Positions 43,979 through 52,337 of a stretch of DNA of 64,000 nucleotides are shown here, one piece after another. Source of the stretch: Actinoplanes ianthinogenes (GTDB taxonomy: Bacteria; Actinomycetota; Actinomycetes; Mycobacteriales; Micromonosporaceae); the NCBI RefSeq assembly GCF_018324205.1, contig NZ_AP023356.1, forward strand, positions 930,001 through 994,000, read 5' to 3'. The position numbers and the translations under genes are program-made. The notes beneath the pieces were generated by a model. The model was not told the DNA's origin and did no database searches. It saw only the letters and a list, made by a program, of their open reading frames with translations. How positions within the stretch are numbered: position 1 is the first letter of the stretch; the number at the start of each line of letters is the position of its first letter.

Positions 43979-44139
43979 CAGAGATCTCCTTCCGGGAGCG
44001 ATCCCGTGATGGTCTCCCGCGGCTGTTTCACCGATATCGATATCCGGTTAACATCCCCCAGCACGTGAGACGATCCCCTAAACCTATCGATCCTATGGGT
44101 AATGTCGACGCCGCACCGACCTGATCCATAGGAGATGAT
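43979..44139. promoter_or_regulatory. Divergent promoter region of nirB operon and sulfatase gene
   Basis: GATATCGATATC (44034-44045) is a 12-base perfect palindrome about 60 bases before the first nir-operon start. On the minus strand it sits between GTTAAC and GTGAAAC, words loosely reminiscent of GlnR half-sites, but the spacing does not fit the consensus. The sulfatase side ends in GGAGATGAT before GTG. Confidence 0.45.
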
Positions 44140-45537
44140 GTGACGAACCGTGGCACCACCCGGCGCGGCGTCTTCGGCGCCCTGGCCGGCGCCGCCGCCG
44201 TGACCACCCTGCCCGCCGAGGCCGCCGAGGCCGCCGAGCGCCCCTTCCAGGCCTCCCCCGCGACCGGCAGACCGGCGAAGCGCCCGAACATCCTGTTCAT
44301 CCTCGCCGACGACCTCGGCTGGGCCGACCTGAGCAGCTACGGCGCGGTCGACATCAAGACTCCGCACCTGGACCGCCTGGCCCGCGCCGGCGTCCGCTTC
44401 ACCCAGGCCTACTCGGCCGGCGCGGTCTGCTCGCCGACCCGCATCTCCCTATACACCGGCCGTTACCCGGGCCGGATCCCGGGCGGCCTGCCGGAGCCGA
44501 TCGGCGCCGCCAACGCCACCGACGGCATCCCGCCGGCCCACCCCACCCTGGCCTCGCTGCTGAAGAAGTCCGGGTACGCCACCGCCCTGATCGGCAAGTG
44601 GCACGGCGGCTTCCTGCCGCACTTCGGCCCGCTGCGCTCCGGGTGGGACGAGTTCTTCGGCAACTACTCCGGCGGCATCGACTACTACTCGAAGTACAGC
44701 CACACCGGCCAGTACGACCTGTACGAGGGCGAGACCCCGGTCCAGGACGACCGCTACTACACCGACGTGATCGCCGAGCGTGCCGAGGCCTTCGTCCGTC
44801 GCGAGCACACCACGCCGTGGCTGCTGAACCTGAACTTCACCAGCCCGCACTGGCCGTGGGAGGCGCCCGGCGACCGCGCGGTCAGCGACGAGATCACCGC
44901 GAAGATCAAGGCCGGCAACCTCCAGGCGATCTTCCACAACGACGGCGGGTCGCTGGACACCTACCGCAAGATGGTGGAGAACCTGGACACCCGGATCGGC
45001 CAGGTGCTGACCGCGCTGCGCCAGAGCGGGCAGGAGGAGAACACCATCGTGGTCTTCGCCAGCGACAACGGCGGCGAGCGGTTCTCCTACCAGTGGCCGC
45101 TGACCGGCAACAAGGCGGCCCTGAACGAGGGCGGCATCCGGGTGCCGACGATCGTCCGCTGGCCGGCCCGGATCCGCGCCCACCAGGTCAGCCACGAGCC
45201 GGTGATCACGCCGGACTGGACCGCGACGCTGCTGGAGATCGTGGGCGTCGAGCCGGACCCGGCCTACCCGCTGGACGGCAAGAGTTTCGCCGGGTACCTG
45301 CTGCGCGGCGCCGACGCGCCGGATCACGACCTGTTCTGGCGGACCCGCGCCTCGCGCGCGCTGCGCCGCGGCAAGTGGAAGTACCTGCGGTCCACCGCCA
45401 CCGGCGCCGACCTGCTCTACGACCTGGAGGCTGACCCGCGTGAGCAGGCCAACCTGGCCGCCAAGCAGCCGGAACTGGTCACCGAGCTGCGGGCCGCGTG
45501 GGAGCGGCTCAACGCGACCCAGCTGCCGTACAGCTAG
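44140..45537 (+). CDS. Exported sulfatase (arylsulfatase family)
   Basis: A 465-residue sulfatase. The signature AVCSPTRISLYTGRYPG has Cys97 within C-x-P-x-R, the site converted to formylglycine. NILFILADDLGW supplies the calcium-binding Asp57/Asp58, GKWH is a further family motif, and FASDNGGERF carries the C-terminal Asp/Asn ligands. The N-terminus TTRRGVFGALAGAAAVTTLP looks like a Tat signal with twin Arg. It would hydrolyse sulfate esters outside the membrane and needs a formylglycine-generating enzyme, not in this window. The GTG at 44140 has GGAG five bases upstream. Its stop shares CTAG with the convergent RidA gene. Confidence 0.94.
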   Translation: MTNRGTTRRGVFGALAGAAAVTTLPAEAAEAAERPFQASPATGRPAKRPNILFILADDLGWADLSSYGAVDIKTPHLDRLARAGVRFTQAYSAGAVCSPTRISLYTGRYPGRIPGGLPEPIGAANATDGIPPAHPTLASLLKKSGYATALIGKWHGGFLPHFGPLRSGWDEFFGNYSGGIDYYSKYSHTGQYDLYEGETPVQDDRYYTDVIAERAEAFVRREHTTPWLLNLNFTSPHWPWEAPGDRAVSDEITAKIKAGNLQAIFHNDGGSLDTYRKMVENLDTRIGQVLTALRQSGQEENTIVVFASDNGGERFSYQWPLTGNKAALNEGGIRVPTIVRWPARIRAHQVSHEPVITPDWTATLLEIVGVEPDPAYPLDGKSFAGYLLRGADAPDHDLFWRTRASRALRRGKWKYLRSTATGADLLYDLEADPREQANLAAKQPELVTELRAAWERLNATQLPYS

Positions 45538-45914
45538 ATCGCGGCGACGGCCTCCACTTCGATGAGGAACTCCGGGCGGAACAGACCGGCCACCCTGATC
45601 AGGGTGCTGGTCGGCGGGGCGGCGACGTTCACGAACTCGTCCCGCACCGCCCGGACCGTCGGCAGTTCGTCGGTGTCGACCACGTAGAAGGTCAGCTTCA
45701 CCACGTCCGCCCAGCCGGCGCCGGCCTGAGCGAGCGCGGCCTCCAGGTTGCGGAACACCTGCCGGGTCTGTTCCGTCCAGCCGTCCGGGACCACCCCGTC
45801 CGGACCGGCCGCGACCTGGCCCGAGGTCCAGATCAGGCGGCTGCCCTCGTGGATGGTCACGACGTTGCTGTACCCGTTGGGCGTCGGCTCGCCGGGGAAG
45901 TCGAAGGGGACCAT
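45534..45914 (-). CDS. RidA/YjgF-family protein
   Basis: A 126-residue RidA-family protein with IWTSGQVAAGPDGV, QTRQVFRNLEAALAQAGAGW, VVKLTFYVVD, and a C-terminal PPTSTLIRVAGLFRPEFLIEVEAVA. RidA proteins deaminate reactive enamine/imine intermediates or have related trimer functions; the key Arg of active RidA appears in the TLIRV segment. It starts 58 bases inside the end of the upstream PAP2 gene in another frame. Its end overlaps the convergent sulfatase stop by four bases. Confidence 0.9.
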   Translation of the reverse strand: MVPFDFPGEPTPNGYSNVVTIHEGSRLIWTSGQVAAGPDGVVPDGWTEQTRQVFRNLEAALAQAGAGWADVVKLTFYVVDTDELPTVRAVRDEFVNVAAPPTSTLIRVAGLFRPEFLIEVEAVAAI

Positions 45915-46585
45915 GAGCCCACTTTAGAGATCTTCCACGGCACGCGGGGGTCGAGAACGCCACGGGCCATCACGAACAGGCACAGCGAGGCGTTCACAAA
46001 GGACGACAGCACGTCGCTCGGGTGGTGCATGCCGCGGTACATCCGGGCGGTCGCGACCGCGAGCGGCACCAGGACCAGCGCCCAGCAGAGCGCTTTCAGC
46101 CAGGCCGGCCGGGCCAGCGCGGCGAAGACGATCGCCAGCCCGACATACAGCGCGAACGCCGCCGAGGTGTGCCCGGACGGGAAGCTCGACGTCGGCGGCG
46201 ACGGGTCGAGCCGGTGCACGTCCGGCCGCGGCCGGTCGATCACGAGGGTGGTGAAGAAGAAGACCACCGCCTGCGCGGTGACCGCCAGGCACAGGAAGAT
46301 CGGCTCGCGCCACCGGTGCAGGGTGAGCCGCAGGATCAGTGCCAGGGCCGCGGTCACCGCGATGACCGACGAGGTGTTCCCGACCGCGCTGAAGAACCCG
46401 GAGACTTCGGTACGGTCCGGGGTGCGCCCGTCCTGGAACGCCCGGTTCACCCCGTCCTCCACAGTGAACGGCCAGGTGTGGTCGAGCACGTGGGTGAGCA
46501 GCAGCCCCATCCCGATCAGCAGCAGCAGGATCGCGGCGACCGGCAGTATCACTCGTTTGAACGCCTGAACAACGAATGTGGACAC
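45857..46585 (-). CDS. PAP2-family membrane phosphatase
   Basis: A 242-residue polytopic protein with six helices and the three phosphatase motifs: VIDRPRP (C1), SSFPSGHTSA (C2), and ARMYRGMHHPSDV (C3). It would dephosphorylate a lipid phosphate such as undecaprenyl pyrophosphate or phosphatidate at the outer face. A GTG start at 46585 is used. A second PAP2 gene lies nine bases upstream on the same strand, so the two form a pair. The last 58 bases also encode the start of RidA; the tail (GSWSPSTSPASRRPTG) is not conserved-looking and may be a by-product of that overlap. Confidence 0.9.
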   Translation of the reverse strand: MSTFVVQAFKRVILPVAAILLLLIGMGLLLTHVLDHTWPFTVEDGVNRAFQDGRTPDRTEVSGFFSAVGNTSSVIAVTAALALILRLTLHRWREPIFLCLAVTAQAVVFFFTTLVIDRPRPDVHRLDPSPPTSSFPSGHTSAAFALYVGLAIVFAALARPAWLKALCWALVLVPLAVATARMYRGMHHPSDVLSSFVNASLCLFVMARGVLDPRVPWKISKVGSWSPSTSPASRRPTGTATS

Positions 46586-46594
46586 GGCGCCCTT

Positions 46595-47281
46595 CTACCC
46601 GATCGCGCGCTCCCGCACACGCCTGCCCTGGAACACCGCCACGGTGACCGCCGGCACCGTCACCCCGAGCAGCAGCCCGGCCACCACGTCACTGGTCCAG
46701 TGCACCCCCAGCGCCACCCGGCTGTACGCGGTCATCACCGGCAGCAGCACCCCGGCCGCGCACAGCGCCACGCGTCTTCCCCGCCCGCGCATCCGCGGCA
46801 GCAGCACCAGCAGGAACACGGCCGCCCCGAGCGCCGCGTTGAGCGCATGCCCGGACGGGAAGGAGAAGCCGGTGGCCCGGGCCACCGGATCGAGCAGGTC
46901 CGGCCGATGACGGCCGAAGAGCAATTTGAGTACGCCACCAAGCACGCCACCCGCGGCCATCGTCACCGCCACCCACCAGGCGAGCACGACCTCGTCACGC
47001 CGCGCCAGCCAGATCACCAGCACCAGCGCGGCCAGCCGCCACGCGTTCGGCGTGAAGGCGAGACTCCACCAGTCCATCGCCTCCACCCAGCCGGGGTGCG
47101 CGATCGCATAGACGTGCAGCGTGTCGGTCACGTCGTTGTCGAGCTCCCGCAGCCCGTCCGACTTCCCCACGATCAGCGCCGCGATCACCCCGAACGGCAC
47201 GAGCAGCCCGATCGCCAGCCCCGCCGCCGCGGTCGTCCGCACCCCCAGGGAGACCTTCCGCTCCGTCCGCATGGCCCGCAT
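46595..47281 (-). CDS. PAP2-family membrane phosphatase
   Basis: A 228-residue six-helix protein with LLFGRHRP (C1), SFPSGHALNA (C2) and YSRVALGVHWTSDV (C3), the full acid-phosphatase set. The ATG at 47281 has GGAGG about nine bases upstream; GTG at 47296 and ATG at 47272 are alternatives. It precedes the second PAP2 gene by nine bases in a small operon with RidA. The pair is diverged in sequence and does not look like a recent duplicate. Substrate is likely a lipid phosphate. Confidence 0.9.
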   Translation of the reverse strand: MRAMRTERKVSLGVRTTAAAGLAIGLLVPFGVIAALIVGKSDGLRELDNDVTDTLHVYAIAHPGWVEAMDWWSLAFTPNAWRLAALVLVIWLARRDEVVLAWWVAVTMAAGGVLGGVLKLLFGRHRPDLLDPVARATGFSFPSGHALNAALGAAVFLLVLLPRMRGRGRRVALCAAGVLLPVMTAYSRVALGVHWTSDVVAGLLLGVTVPAVTVAVFQGRRVRERAIG

Positions 47282-47352
47282 ATACCCAGCCTCCACCGCG
47301 CGATACGCGGCGGCGCCGGATCTGCCCGCGACGCAGAATGTGCCCGCGACGC

Positions 47353-47390
47353 ACGTGAGGCCCGGCCGCCGTGGCGGCCGGGCCTCACGT
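47353..47390. terminator. 18-base perfect hairpin downstream of the azoreductase gene
   Basis: ACGTGAGGCCCGGCCGCC (47353-47370) and its exact complement (47373-47390) are separated by two bases. It begins 11 bases after the azoreductase stop on the minus strand. The preceding sequence has a tandem TGCCCGCGACGCA (about 47328-47353). It is an unusually long perfect stem, probably a transcript end without a U-tract. Confidence 0.65.
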
Positions 47391-47400
47391 CAGCTCAGCG

Positions 47401-48033
47401 TCAGCGCGCGGCAAACGTGCGGCCGGCCTCGGCCGCCGCGGTGTGCGCGGCTTCCTTCATCGCCGCGGCGGTCTCCTTGAACGGGTCGAGTGCCGGGTTC
47501 ACGCCGACCAGGGTGAACTCGCGCTCGATCAGGGTGAGGTCGGCGCCCCAGATGTCGGCGACGACGCGGCGCAGGTAGTCCGTGTTGTGGTCCCAGCCAT
47601 CGCGCGGGGTGCCCGGGCCGTAGGAGCCACCGCGGGTGGTGACCAGGATGACCGGCTTGCCGTCGAGCAGCTTCTCGCCCTGCGAGCCACCGGCCATGGC
47701 CAGGTCGAACCAGGTCTTGACGTGCTGCGAGACGCCGTAGTTGTAGAACGGCAGGGCGAGGATCGCGCCGTCCGAGTCACGCAGCTCGGCGGCCAGTTCG
47801 TTGGCGAGCGCGAGGGCCCGGCTCTGCGCGTCGGTGCGGTCGGCCTCGGGGAGCCAGCCGGCCTGCACGGCGTGCTGCCAGGCGTCCGACGGCAGCGGCT
47901 GGTTGCCGATGTGCCGACGGACGATCTTGGTGTCCGGCGCGGTCTCGAGCCAGGCAGCCTCGGCGATGTCGGCGAGGGCGCTGCTCGCGGAGTGCGGGCC
48001 CTGAATGCTGGCGTCGATACGAAGAATGCTCAT
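47401..48033 (-). CDS. azoR: FMN-dependent NADH-azoreductase-like flavoprotein
   Basis: A 210-residue protein of the flavodoxin-like NAD(P)H oxidoreductase family. It shows LRIDASIQGPHSASS (FMN phosphate loop), AILALPFYNYGVSQHVKTWF (isoalloxazine contact) and TTRGGSYGPG. AzoR enzymes reduce quinones, nitro and azo compounds with NADH. The divergent MarR-type gene, with three inverted-repeat sites in the shared promoter, points to induction by a quinone-like or electrophilic compound. The start at 48033 follows a weak AGGAGCAGTACCG site. Confidence 0.9.
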   Translation of the reverse strand: MSILRIDASIQGPHSASSALADIAEAAWLETAPDTKIVRRHIGNQPLPSDAWQHAVQAGWLPEADRTDAQSRALALANELAAELRDSDGAILALPFYNYGVSQHVKTWFDLAMAGGSQGEKLLDGKPVILVTTRGGSYGPGTPRDGWDHNTDYLRRVVADIWGADLTLIEREFTLVGVNPALDPFKETAAAMKEAAHTAAAEAGRTFAAR

Positions 48034-48059
48034 CGGTACTGCTCCTGTAGCTGTCGGAC

Positions 48060-48125
48060 TTGAACCGTCAACTCAAGGTAGGTCGCCATGACTTGAACCG
48101 TCAAGTCGTGGAGTTGACGATTCAA
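48060..48125. promoter_or_regulatory. Three MarR-type operator candidates between azoR and marR genes
   Basis: TTGAACCGTCAA (48060-48071), GACTTGA-ACCG-TCAAGTC (48090-48107) and TTGACGATTCAA (48114-48125) share the pattern TTGA-N4-TCAA. The middle site has perfect 7-base arms. Together they fill the 141-base divergent promoter region, the expected place for autoregulation and control of azoR by the MarR protein. Confidence 0.8.
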
Positions 48126-48174
48126 GTCAGATGGATCACTGGGAGAGTGGCTGCCGCACGCTAAGGTTGTCGCC

Positions 48175-48687
48175 ATGACGACCGAGCAGCCGCAGGCCGA
48201 CGAGCCGCGCTGGCTCGAGGCCGAGGAGACGGCCACCTGGCTGGCCATGATCAAGATGATCACCCGGCTGCCGGCCGCTCTCGACGCCGACCTCCAGCAC
48301 AACTCCGGCCTCTCCTTCTTCGAGTATCAGGTTCTCGCCGGCCTCTCCATGCAGCCCGACCGCCGGCGCCGGATGAGCGATCTGGCCGAGTTCAGCGCCT
48401 GCTCGCTGTCCCGGCTCTCGCACACCGCCCGCCGGCTGGAGTCCAAGGGCTGGCTCTATCGGGAGCCCGACCCCGCCGACGGGCGTTACACCCTGGCCGT
48501 GCTCACCGACGCCGGCTGGGACAAGGTGGTGGCCACCGCGCCCGGCCACGTCGCCGGGGTGCGCCGGATGCTGATCGACGCGCTCACCCCGACGCAGTAC
48601 AAGCAGTTGCGCCAGATCAGCGAGCGGGTCAACGACGCGATCGGCAACGAGCCCTGCACCGGCGCGCACGCCCGGCCGGTCTGCTGA
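48175..48687 (+). CDS. MarR-family transcriptional regulator
   Basis: A 170-residue winged-helix regulator with SFFEYQVLAGLSMQP, MSDLAEFSACSLSRLSHTAR (recognition helix) and RLESKGWLYREPDPADGRYT (wing with the conserved DxRG-like DPADGR). It is divergent from the azoreductase-like gene and most likely represses it through the TTGA-N4-TCAA sites at 48060-48125. The C-terminal tail has two Cys (EPCTGAHARPVC), which could sense redox or electrophiles. That last point is inference. Confidence 0.93.
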   Translation: MTTEQPQADEPRWLEAEETATWLAMIKMITRLPAALDADLQHNSGLSFFEYQVLAGLSMQPDRRRRMSDLAEFSACSLSRLSHTARRLESKGWLYREPDPADGRYTLAVLTDAGWDKVVATAPGHVAGVRRMLIDALTPTQYKQLRQISERVNDAIGNEPCTGAHARPVC

Positions 48688-48750
48688 GGCGGGACGCCGC
48701 CGCGGGCGTACCGTCAAGCGACGGACCGCAAGCGAAGCGGACCGCAGGTC

Positions 48751-50493
48751 TCAGAAGAGCTCCGCGTCGGTCTCCTTGCGGTCGCCGAGGTTCTCGATCT
48801 GGCTGATCGCCGTCTGCACCTGGTTCACCAGGCCGCTGATGCTGTGCTGCTGTCCGTCGGCGACCGCGCGGACCTGCTCGATCGCCGATCGCACGCTGCC
48901 GATCGTGTCGGTCATGGTGGCCACCGCCCGGGACACGTCGGTGGCCGAGGTGGTCAGCGCGCCGAGCGTGGCGGTGATCCGCTCGGTGCTCTCCGCGGTG
49001 TTGTCGGCCAGTTTGCGCACCTCGTCGGCGACCACCGCGAAGCCGAGACCGGCCTCGCCGGCCCGGGCCGCCTCGATCGTCGCGTTGAGCGCCAGCATCC
49101 GGGTCTCCCCCGCGATCGACGCGATCATCTTCACCATCTCGCTGGTGGCCGGCAGGCTGACGCTGAGCGCCTCGGCCGCCCGGTCGGCCTGGGTGGCGTG
49201 CTCGGCCATCTGCTCGGTGGCCCCGTGCGCGGTGGCCGCGCCGGCGTTGATGTCGTGCACCGAGGCGCGCACCGCGTCCACCTCGCGCACCGCGTCGCTG
49301 AGCTGGTACGCCACACTCCCGATGATCTGGTTCGACTCGGCCTGCACCCGCTGGAGCGCGTCCTGGCGCTCCTGCTCCTGCACGGCCAGCTGCTCGGTCC
49401 GCTCCCGCTCCTGGCGCGCGTGGGACTCGGCCAGGTCCCGCTCGTTGCGCTCCAGCGCGCCGAGCATGTCGTTGATCGAGTCGCCGAGCCGGTCGAGGTC
49501 GGGCAGGCCGGTCCGGGGCACCCGGGTGTGCAGGTCACCAGACTTCATGATCCGCTCGACGGCCTTCTGGAGTGGCCGCACGTGGGCGCCGACCCCGCCC
49601 CGGATGATCCGGCCGGCCGCGACCTTGAGAATGATCATGGCGGCCAGCAGGATCACGCCGATCAGCAGCAGGGTCTGCTCGGCCAGCGCCCGGATCGGCC
49701 GATCGACCAGCACCTCCAGGGTGAACGAGGCCCCGTCCACACCGGTGAACGTGCAGTCCACCGCCTCCAGGTCGCCGACCACCGCGGTGGTCACCACCAT
49801 CGCGCCGAACGAGCCGGTCAGGTCGGGATGCCGTTTGCCCTCCCGGGGCGCCGGCCGGAGCGCCAGGTTGTCCCCGGTCTGCCCGCTGAGGTCGGCGAGC
49901 GCGGCCGCGTCCAGCGCCCGGAACAGCAGGATCCCGCCCGAGGGGTTGCCGGGGCTGCCCGCGTCCGGGTAGGCGGGAAAGCCGCAGAACTCGGTCGGGG
50001 TTCCGGTCACGCTGGTCACCCCGCAGACGCCGGCGCCGGCCTTGCCGTCCGGGGCGAACAGCCCGCGCAGCGTCGCCGGGTCGCGCAGCGCGCTGGGCAG
50101 CGGCGCGTACGCCGACCCGTCGATCGCCCCGCCCACCTTCACGTTGCCGGCGAGGTCGGTGCCGATCGCGGCGGTCATGCCGTAACGCGGACCGAGCACC
50201 GACGCCGGCAGGTCGATCTCCCAGCTCTTCCGGTCGCCGCGCCGGATGTCGTCGTAGGAGGCGGTCCAGATCGAGTTGGTCAGGCCGAAGTCGCTGAGCC
50301 GCTGCAACTGCGACTCGACGGCGACCCGCAGTTCCTCCGCCTCGCTGAGGTTCTCGCGCTGCTCCAGGTTGTCGAACGCGCGGGTGGTGATCACCCAGAG
50401 CGGCACGAACGTGACCAGCAGAATCGCCGCGATCAGGCTCAGCAGGGGCAGCCGGCCGGGCACGCGCAGCCAGCCGAGGAACCGGTGGATCAC
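48751..50493 (-). CDS. Methyl-accepting chemotaxis-like protein with CHASE4-like sensor
   Basis: A 580-residue receptor. TM1 (about 15-37) is followed by an extracytoplasmic domain (about 40-285) with [17 protein letters not shown], which resembles the CHASE4 'W..yD' motif. TM2 is about 286-306. A HAMP domain and an unusually charged coiled coil follow. The signalling tip reads [20 protein letters not shown], then [17 protein letters not shown]. The usual Gln-Thr-Asn before LALN is replaced by Glu-Thr-Arg-Met, so contact with CheA/CheW may differ. The ATG at 50493 is assumed. It is a single gene, convergent with the MarR gene. Confidence 0.92.
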   Translation of the reverse strand: MIHRFLGWLRVPGRLPLLSLIAAILLVTFVPLWVITTRAFDNLEQRENLSEAEELRVAVESQLQRLSDFGLTNSIWTASYDDIRRGDRKSWEIDLPASVLGPRYGMTAAIGTDLAGNVKVGGAIDGSAYAPLPSALRDPATLRGLFAPDGKAGAGVCGVTSVTGTPTEFCGFPAYPDAGSPGNPSGGILLFRALDAAALADLSGQTGDNLALRPAPREGKRHPDLTGSFGAMVVTTAVVGDLEAVDCTFTGVDGASFTLEVLVDRPIRALAEQTLLLIGVILLAAMIILKVAAGRIIRGGVGAHVRPLQKAVERIMKSGDLHTRVPRTGLPDLDRLGDSINDMLGALERNERDLAESHARQERERTEQLAVQEQERQDALQRVQAESNQIIGSVAYQLSDAVREVDAVRASVHDINAGAATAHGATEQMAEHATQADRAAEALSVSLPATSEMVKMIASIAGETRMLALNATIEAARAGEAGLGFAVVADEVRKLADNTAESTERITATLGALTTSATDVSRAVATMTDTIGSVRSAIEQVRAVADGQQHSISGLVNQVQTAISQIENLGDRKETDAELF

Positions 50494-50555
50494 GACACCA
50501 CGTTAGGCACTTCGCATACCTCCTGCTCGCGGTTACCGTGGAGTAGGGTGCGGGC

Positions 50556-52175
50556 GTGACGCACGAGGTGTTCAACCAGCCGCCGCCCCTGACCGGCTAC
50601 GACGTGGCCGAGGACGCCGCGCTCACCGCGGCGCTGGAGCGTGAGGGCGCCGGCTGGGCCGCGGCCGATCTGCACAAGCTCGGGCTGCGGGCGGGCAGCG
50701 AGGAGACGCAGCGCTGGGCCGACGAGGCGAATCGGTACGAGCCGCGGCTGCTCCCGGTCGACCGTTACGGTCACCGCCTCGACGAGGTCGACTTTCATCC
50801 GTCGTGGCATCGGCTGATGGATGTGGCGGTGTCCGAGGGGCTGGCCGGCGCGGCGTGGGCCGATCCGCGGCCGGGGGCGCATGTGGCCCGGGCCGCCGGG
50901 TTCTTCGTGTGGGCGCAGCCGGAGGCCGGGCATGGGTGCCCGATTTCGATGACCTATGCGGTGGTCCCCGCGCTGCGTGACAACCCTGCCCTGAGAGAGC
51001 GGTTCGAGCCCCTGCTCACCAGCCGTTCCTACGACCCCGGCCTGCGCGTTCCCGCCGAAAAGCGCGGCCTGCTCGCCGGTATGGGGATGACGGAGAAGCA
51101 AGGCGGTTCGGACGTCCGCGCCAACACGACAAACGCCGTTTTCTCCGCTGAGACTGGGACATATCGCCTGACCGGGCACAAGTGGTTCACCAGCGCTCCG
51201 ATGTGTGACGTCTTCCTGGTCCTGGCTCAAGCCCCGGGCGGTCTCTCCTGCTTCCTGGTCCCCCGCATCCTGCCGGACGGCACCCGCAACACCTTCCGCA
51301 TCCAGCGCCTCAAGGACAAGCTCGGCAACCGCAGCAACGCCTCCAGCGAACCGGAGTTCGACAACACCGTCGCCTGGCTGGTCGGCGACGAGGGCCAGGG
51401 CGTCCGGACGATCATCGAGATGGTGTCGATGACCCGGCTGGACTGCGTGATCGGCTCCGCGTCCGGGATGCGCGCCGCCCTGGTCCAGGCGATCCACCAC
51501 GCCCGGCACCGGTCCGCGTTCGGCGGCCCGCTGATCGGCAAGCCGGCCATGCGCAACGTGCTGGCCGACCTGGCGGTCGAGTCGGAGGCGGCGACCGTGC
51601 TGGCGATGCGGCTGGCCGGCGCGGTCGACCGGGCGTTCCGCGGCGATCAGGGTGAGCAGGCGTTCCGGCGGCTGGCCATCCCGGTCGGCAAGTTCTGGGT
51701 GTGCAAGCGGCAGCCGGCCGTGGTCGGCGAGGCTTTGGAGTGCCTGGGCGGCAACGGGTACGTGGAGGACTCCGGGCTGCCCCGGCTCTATCGGGACGCG
51801 CCGCTCAACTCGATCTGGGAGGGCTCCGGGAACGTGCAGGCGCTCGACGTGCTGCGGGCGCTGCACCGGTCGCCGGAGAGTCTGGAGGCGTTCCTGGCCG
51901 AGGCCGGCGCCGCCGACGGCGCCGACCGGCGCCTCGACCAGGCGGTGCGCGAGCTGCGCGATCAGCTCGCGGACCAGAGCGATCTCGAGGTACGCGCGCG
52001 CCGCATCGTCGAGCGGATGGCCCTGGTGCTTCAGGGGTCGTTGCTGGTCCGGCACGCCCCGGCCGCCGTGGCCGACGCGTTCTGCGCGAGCCGGCTCGGC
52101 GGGGACTGGGGGCACACGTTCGGCACCCTGCCGGCCGGGGTGGACACCGCGGCGATCATCGAGCGAGCCTTCTAG
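50556..52175 (+). CDS. AidB-like acyl-CoA dehydrogenase
   Basis: A 539-residue flavoprotein of the acyl-CoA dehydrogenase superfamily in the AidB branch. It shows MGMTEKQGGSDVRANTTNA, HKWFTSAPMCDVFLVLAQA, RLKDKLGNRSNASSEPEFD, HRSAFGGPLIGKPAMRN and CLGGNGYVEDSGLPRLYRDA. AidB proteins bind FAD and DNA and are part of the alkylation response in E. coli; dehydrogenase activity is weak in that case. The start is a GTG at 50556. It is divergent from the MCP gene by 62 bases. A nested palindrome begins at the last base of its stop codon. Confidence 0.93.
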   Translation: MTHEVFNQPPPLTGYDVAEDAALTAALEREGAGWAAADLHKLGLRAGSEETQRWADEANRYEPRLLPVDRYGHRLDEVDFHPSWHRLMDVAVSEGLAGAAWADPRPGAHVARAAGFFVWAQPEAGHGCPISMTYAVVPALRDNPALRERFEPLLTSRSYDPGLRVPAEKRGLLAGMGMTEKQGGSDVRANTTNAVFSAETGTYRLTGHKWFTSAPMCDVFLVLAQAPGGLSCFLVPRILPDGTRNTFRIQRLKDKLGNRSNASSEPEFDNTVAWLVGDEGQGVRTIIEMVSMTRLDCVIGSASGMRAALVQAIHHARHRSAFGGPLIGKPAMRNVLADLAVESEAATVLAMRLAGAVDRAFRGDQGEQAFRRLAIPVGKFWVCKRQPAVVGEALECLGGNGYVEDSGLPRLYRDAPLNSIWEGSGNVQALDVLRALHRSPESLEAFLAEAGAADGADRRLDQAVRELRDQLADQSDLEVRARRIVERMALVLQGSLLVRHAPAAVADAFCASRLGGDWGHTFGTLPAGVDTAAIIERAF

Positions 52176-52337
52176 GGCCGGCCCTGCCGATCAAGCGAGT
52201 GCGAGGCGAGGTCCAGGTGGTGGCTGGCGTCGGCCGCGGAAAGCCCGCATACCGGTGTTGTATGGGGGCTTTCCGCGGACGCCGTCAGGCGCCACCTGGG
52301 CCACGCCGCAGCCCCGCTTGATCGGCAGGGCCGGCCC
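52175..52337. repeat. 163-base nested palindromic element
   Basis: The ends are perfect 23-base inverted repeats: 52175-52197 (GGGCCGGCCCTGCCGATCAA and three more bases) against 52315-52337. Inside is a perfect 13-base stem, CCGCGGAAAGCCC (52234-52246) with its complement (52266-52278), extended by CATA/TATG. The stretches between also pair in part, so the whole element can fold into one long hairpin. It starts in the AidB-like stop codon and covers the last 53 bases of the convergent MFS gene. No flanking direct repeat is obvious. Confidence 0.9.

Noticed and set aside
43979..44139. GlnR box controlling nirB
   Set aside because: GTTAAC and GTGAAAC words are present, but spacing does not fit the gTnAC-N6-GaAAC pattern.
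46595..47281. Recent duplication of the neighbouring PAP2 gene
   Set aside because: Beyond the three phosphatase motifs the two proteins are quite different, so they are old paralogues at most.
52175..52337. Insertion sequence or complete MITE
   Set aside because: No transposase and no clear target-site duplication; kept as a palindromic element of unknown origin.
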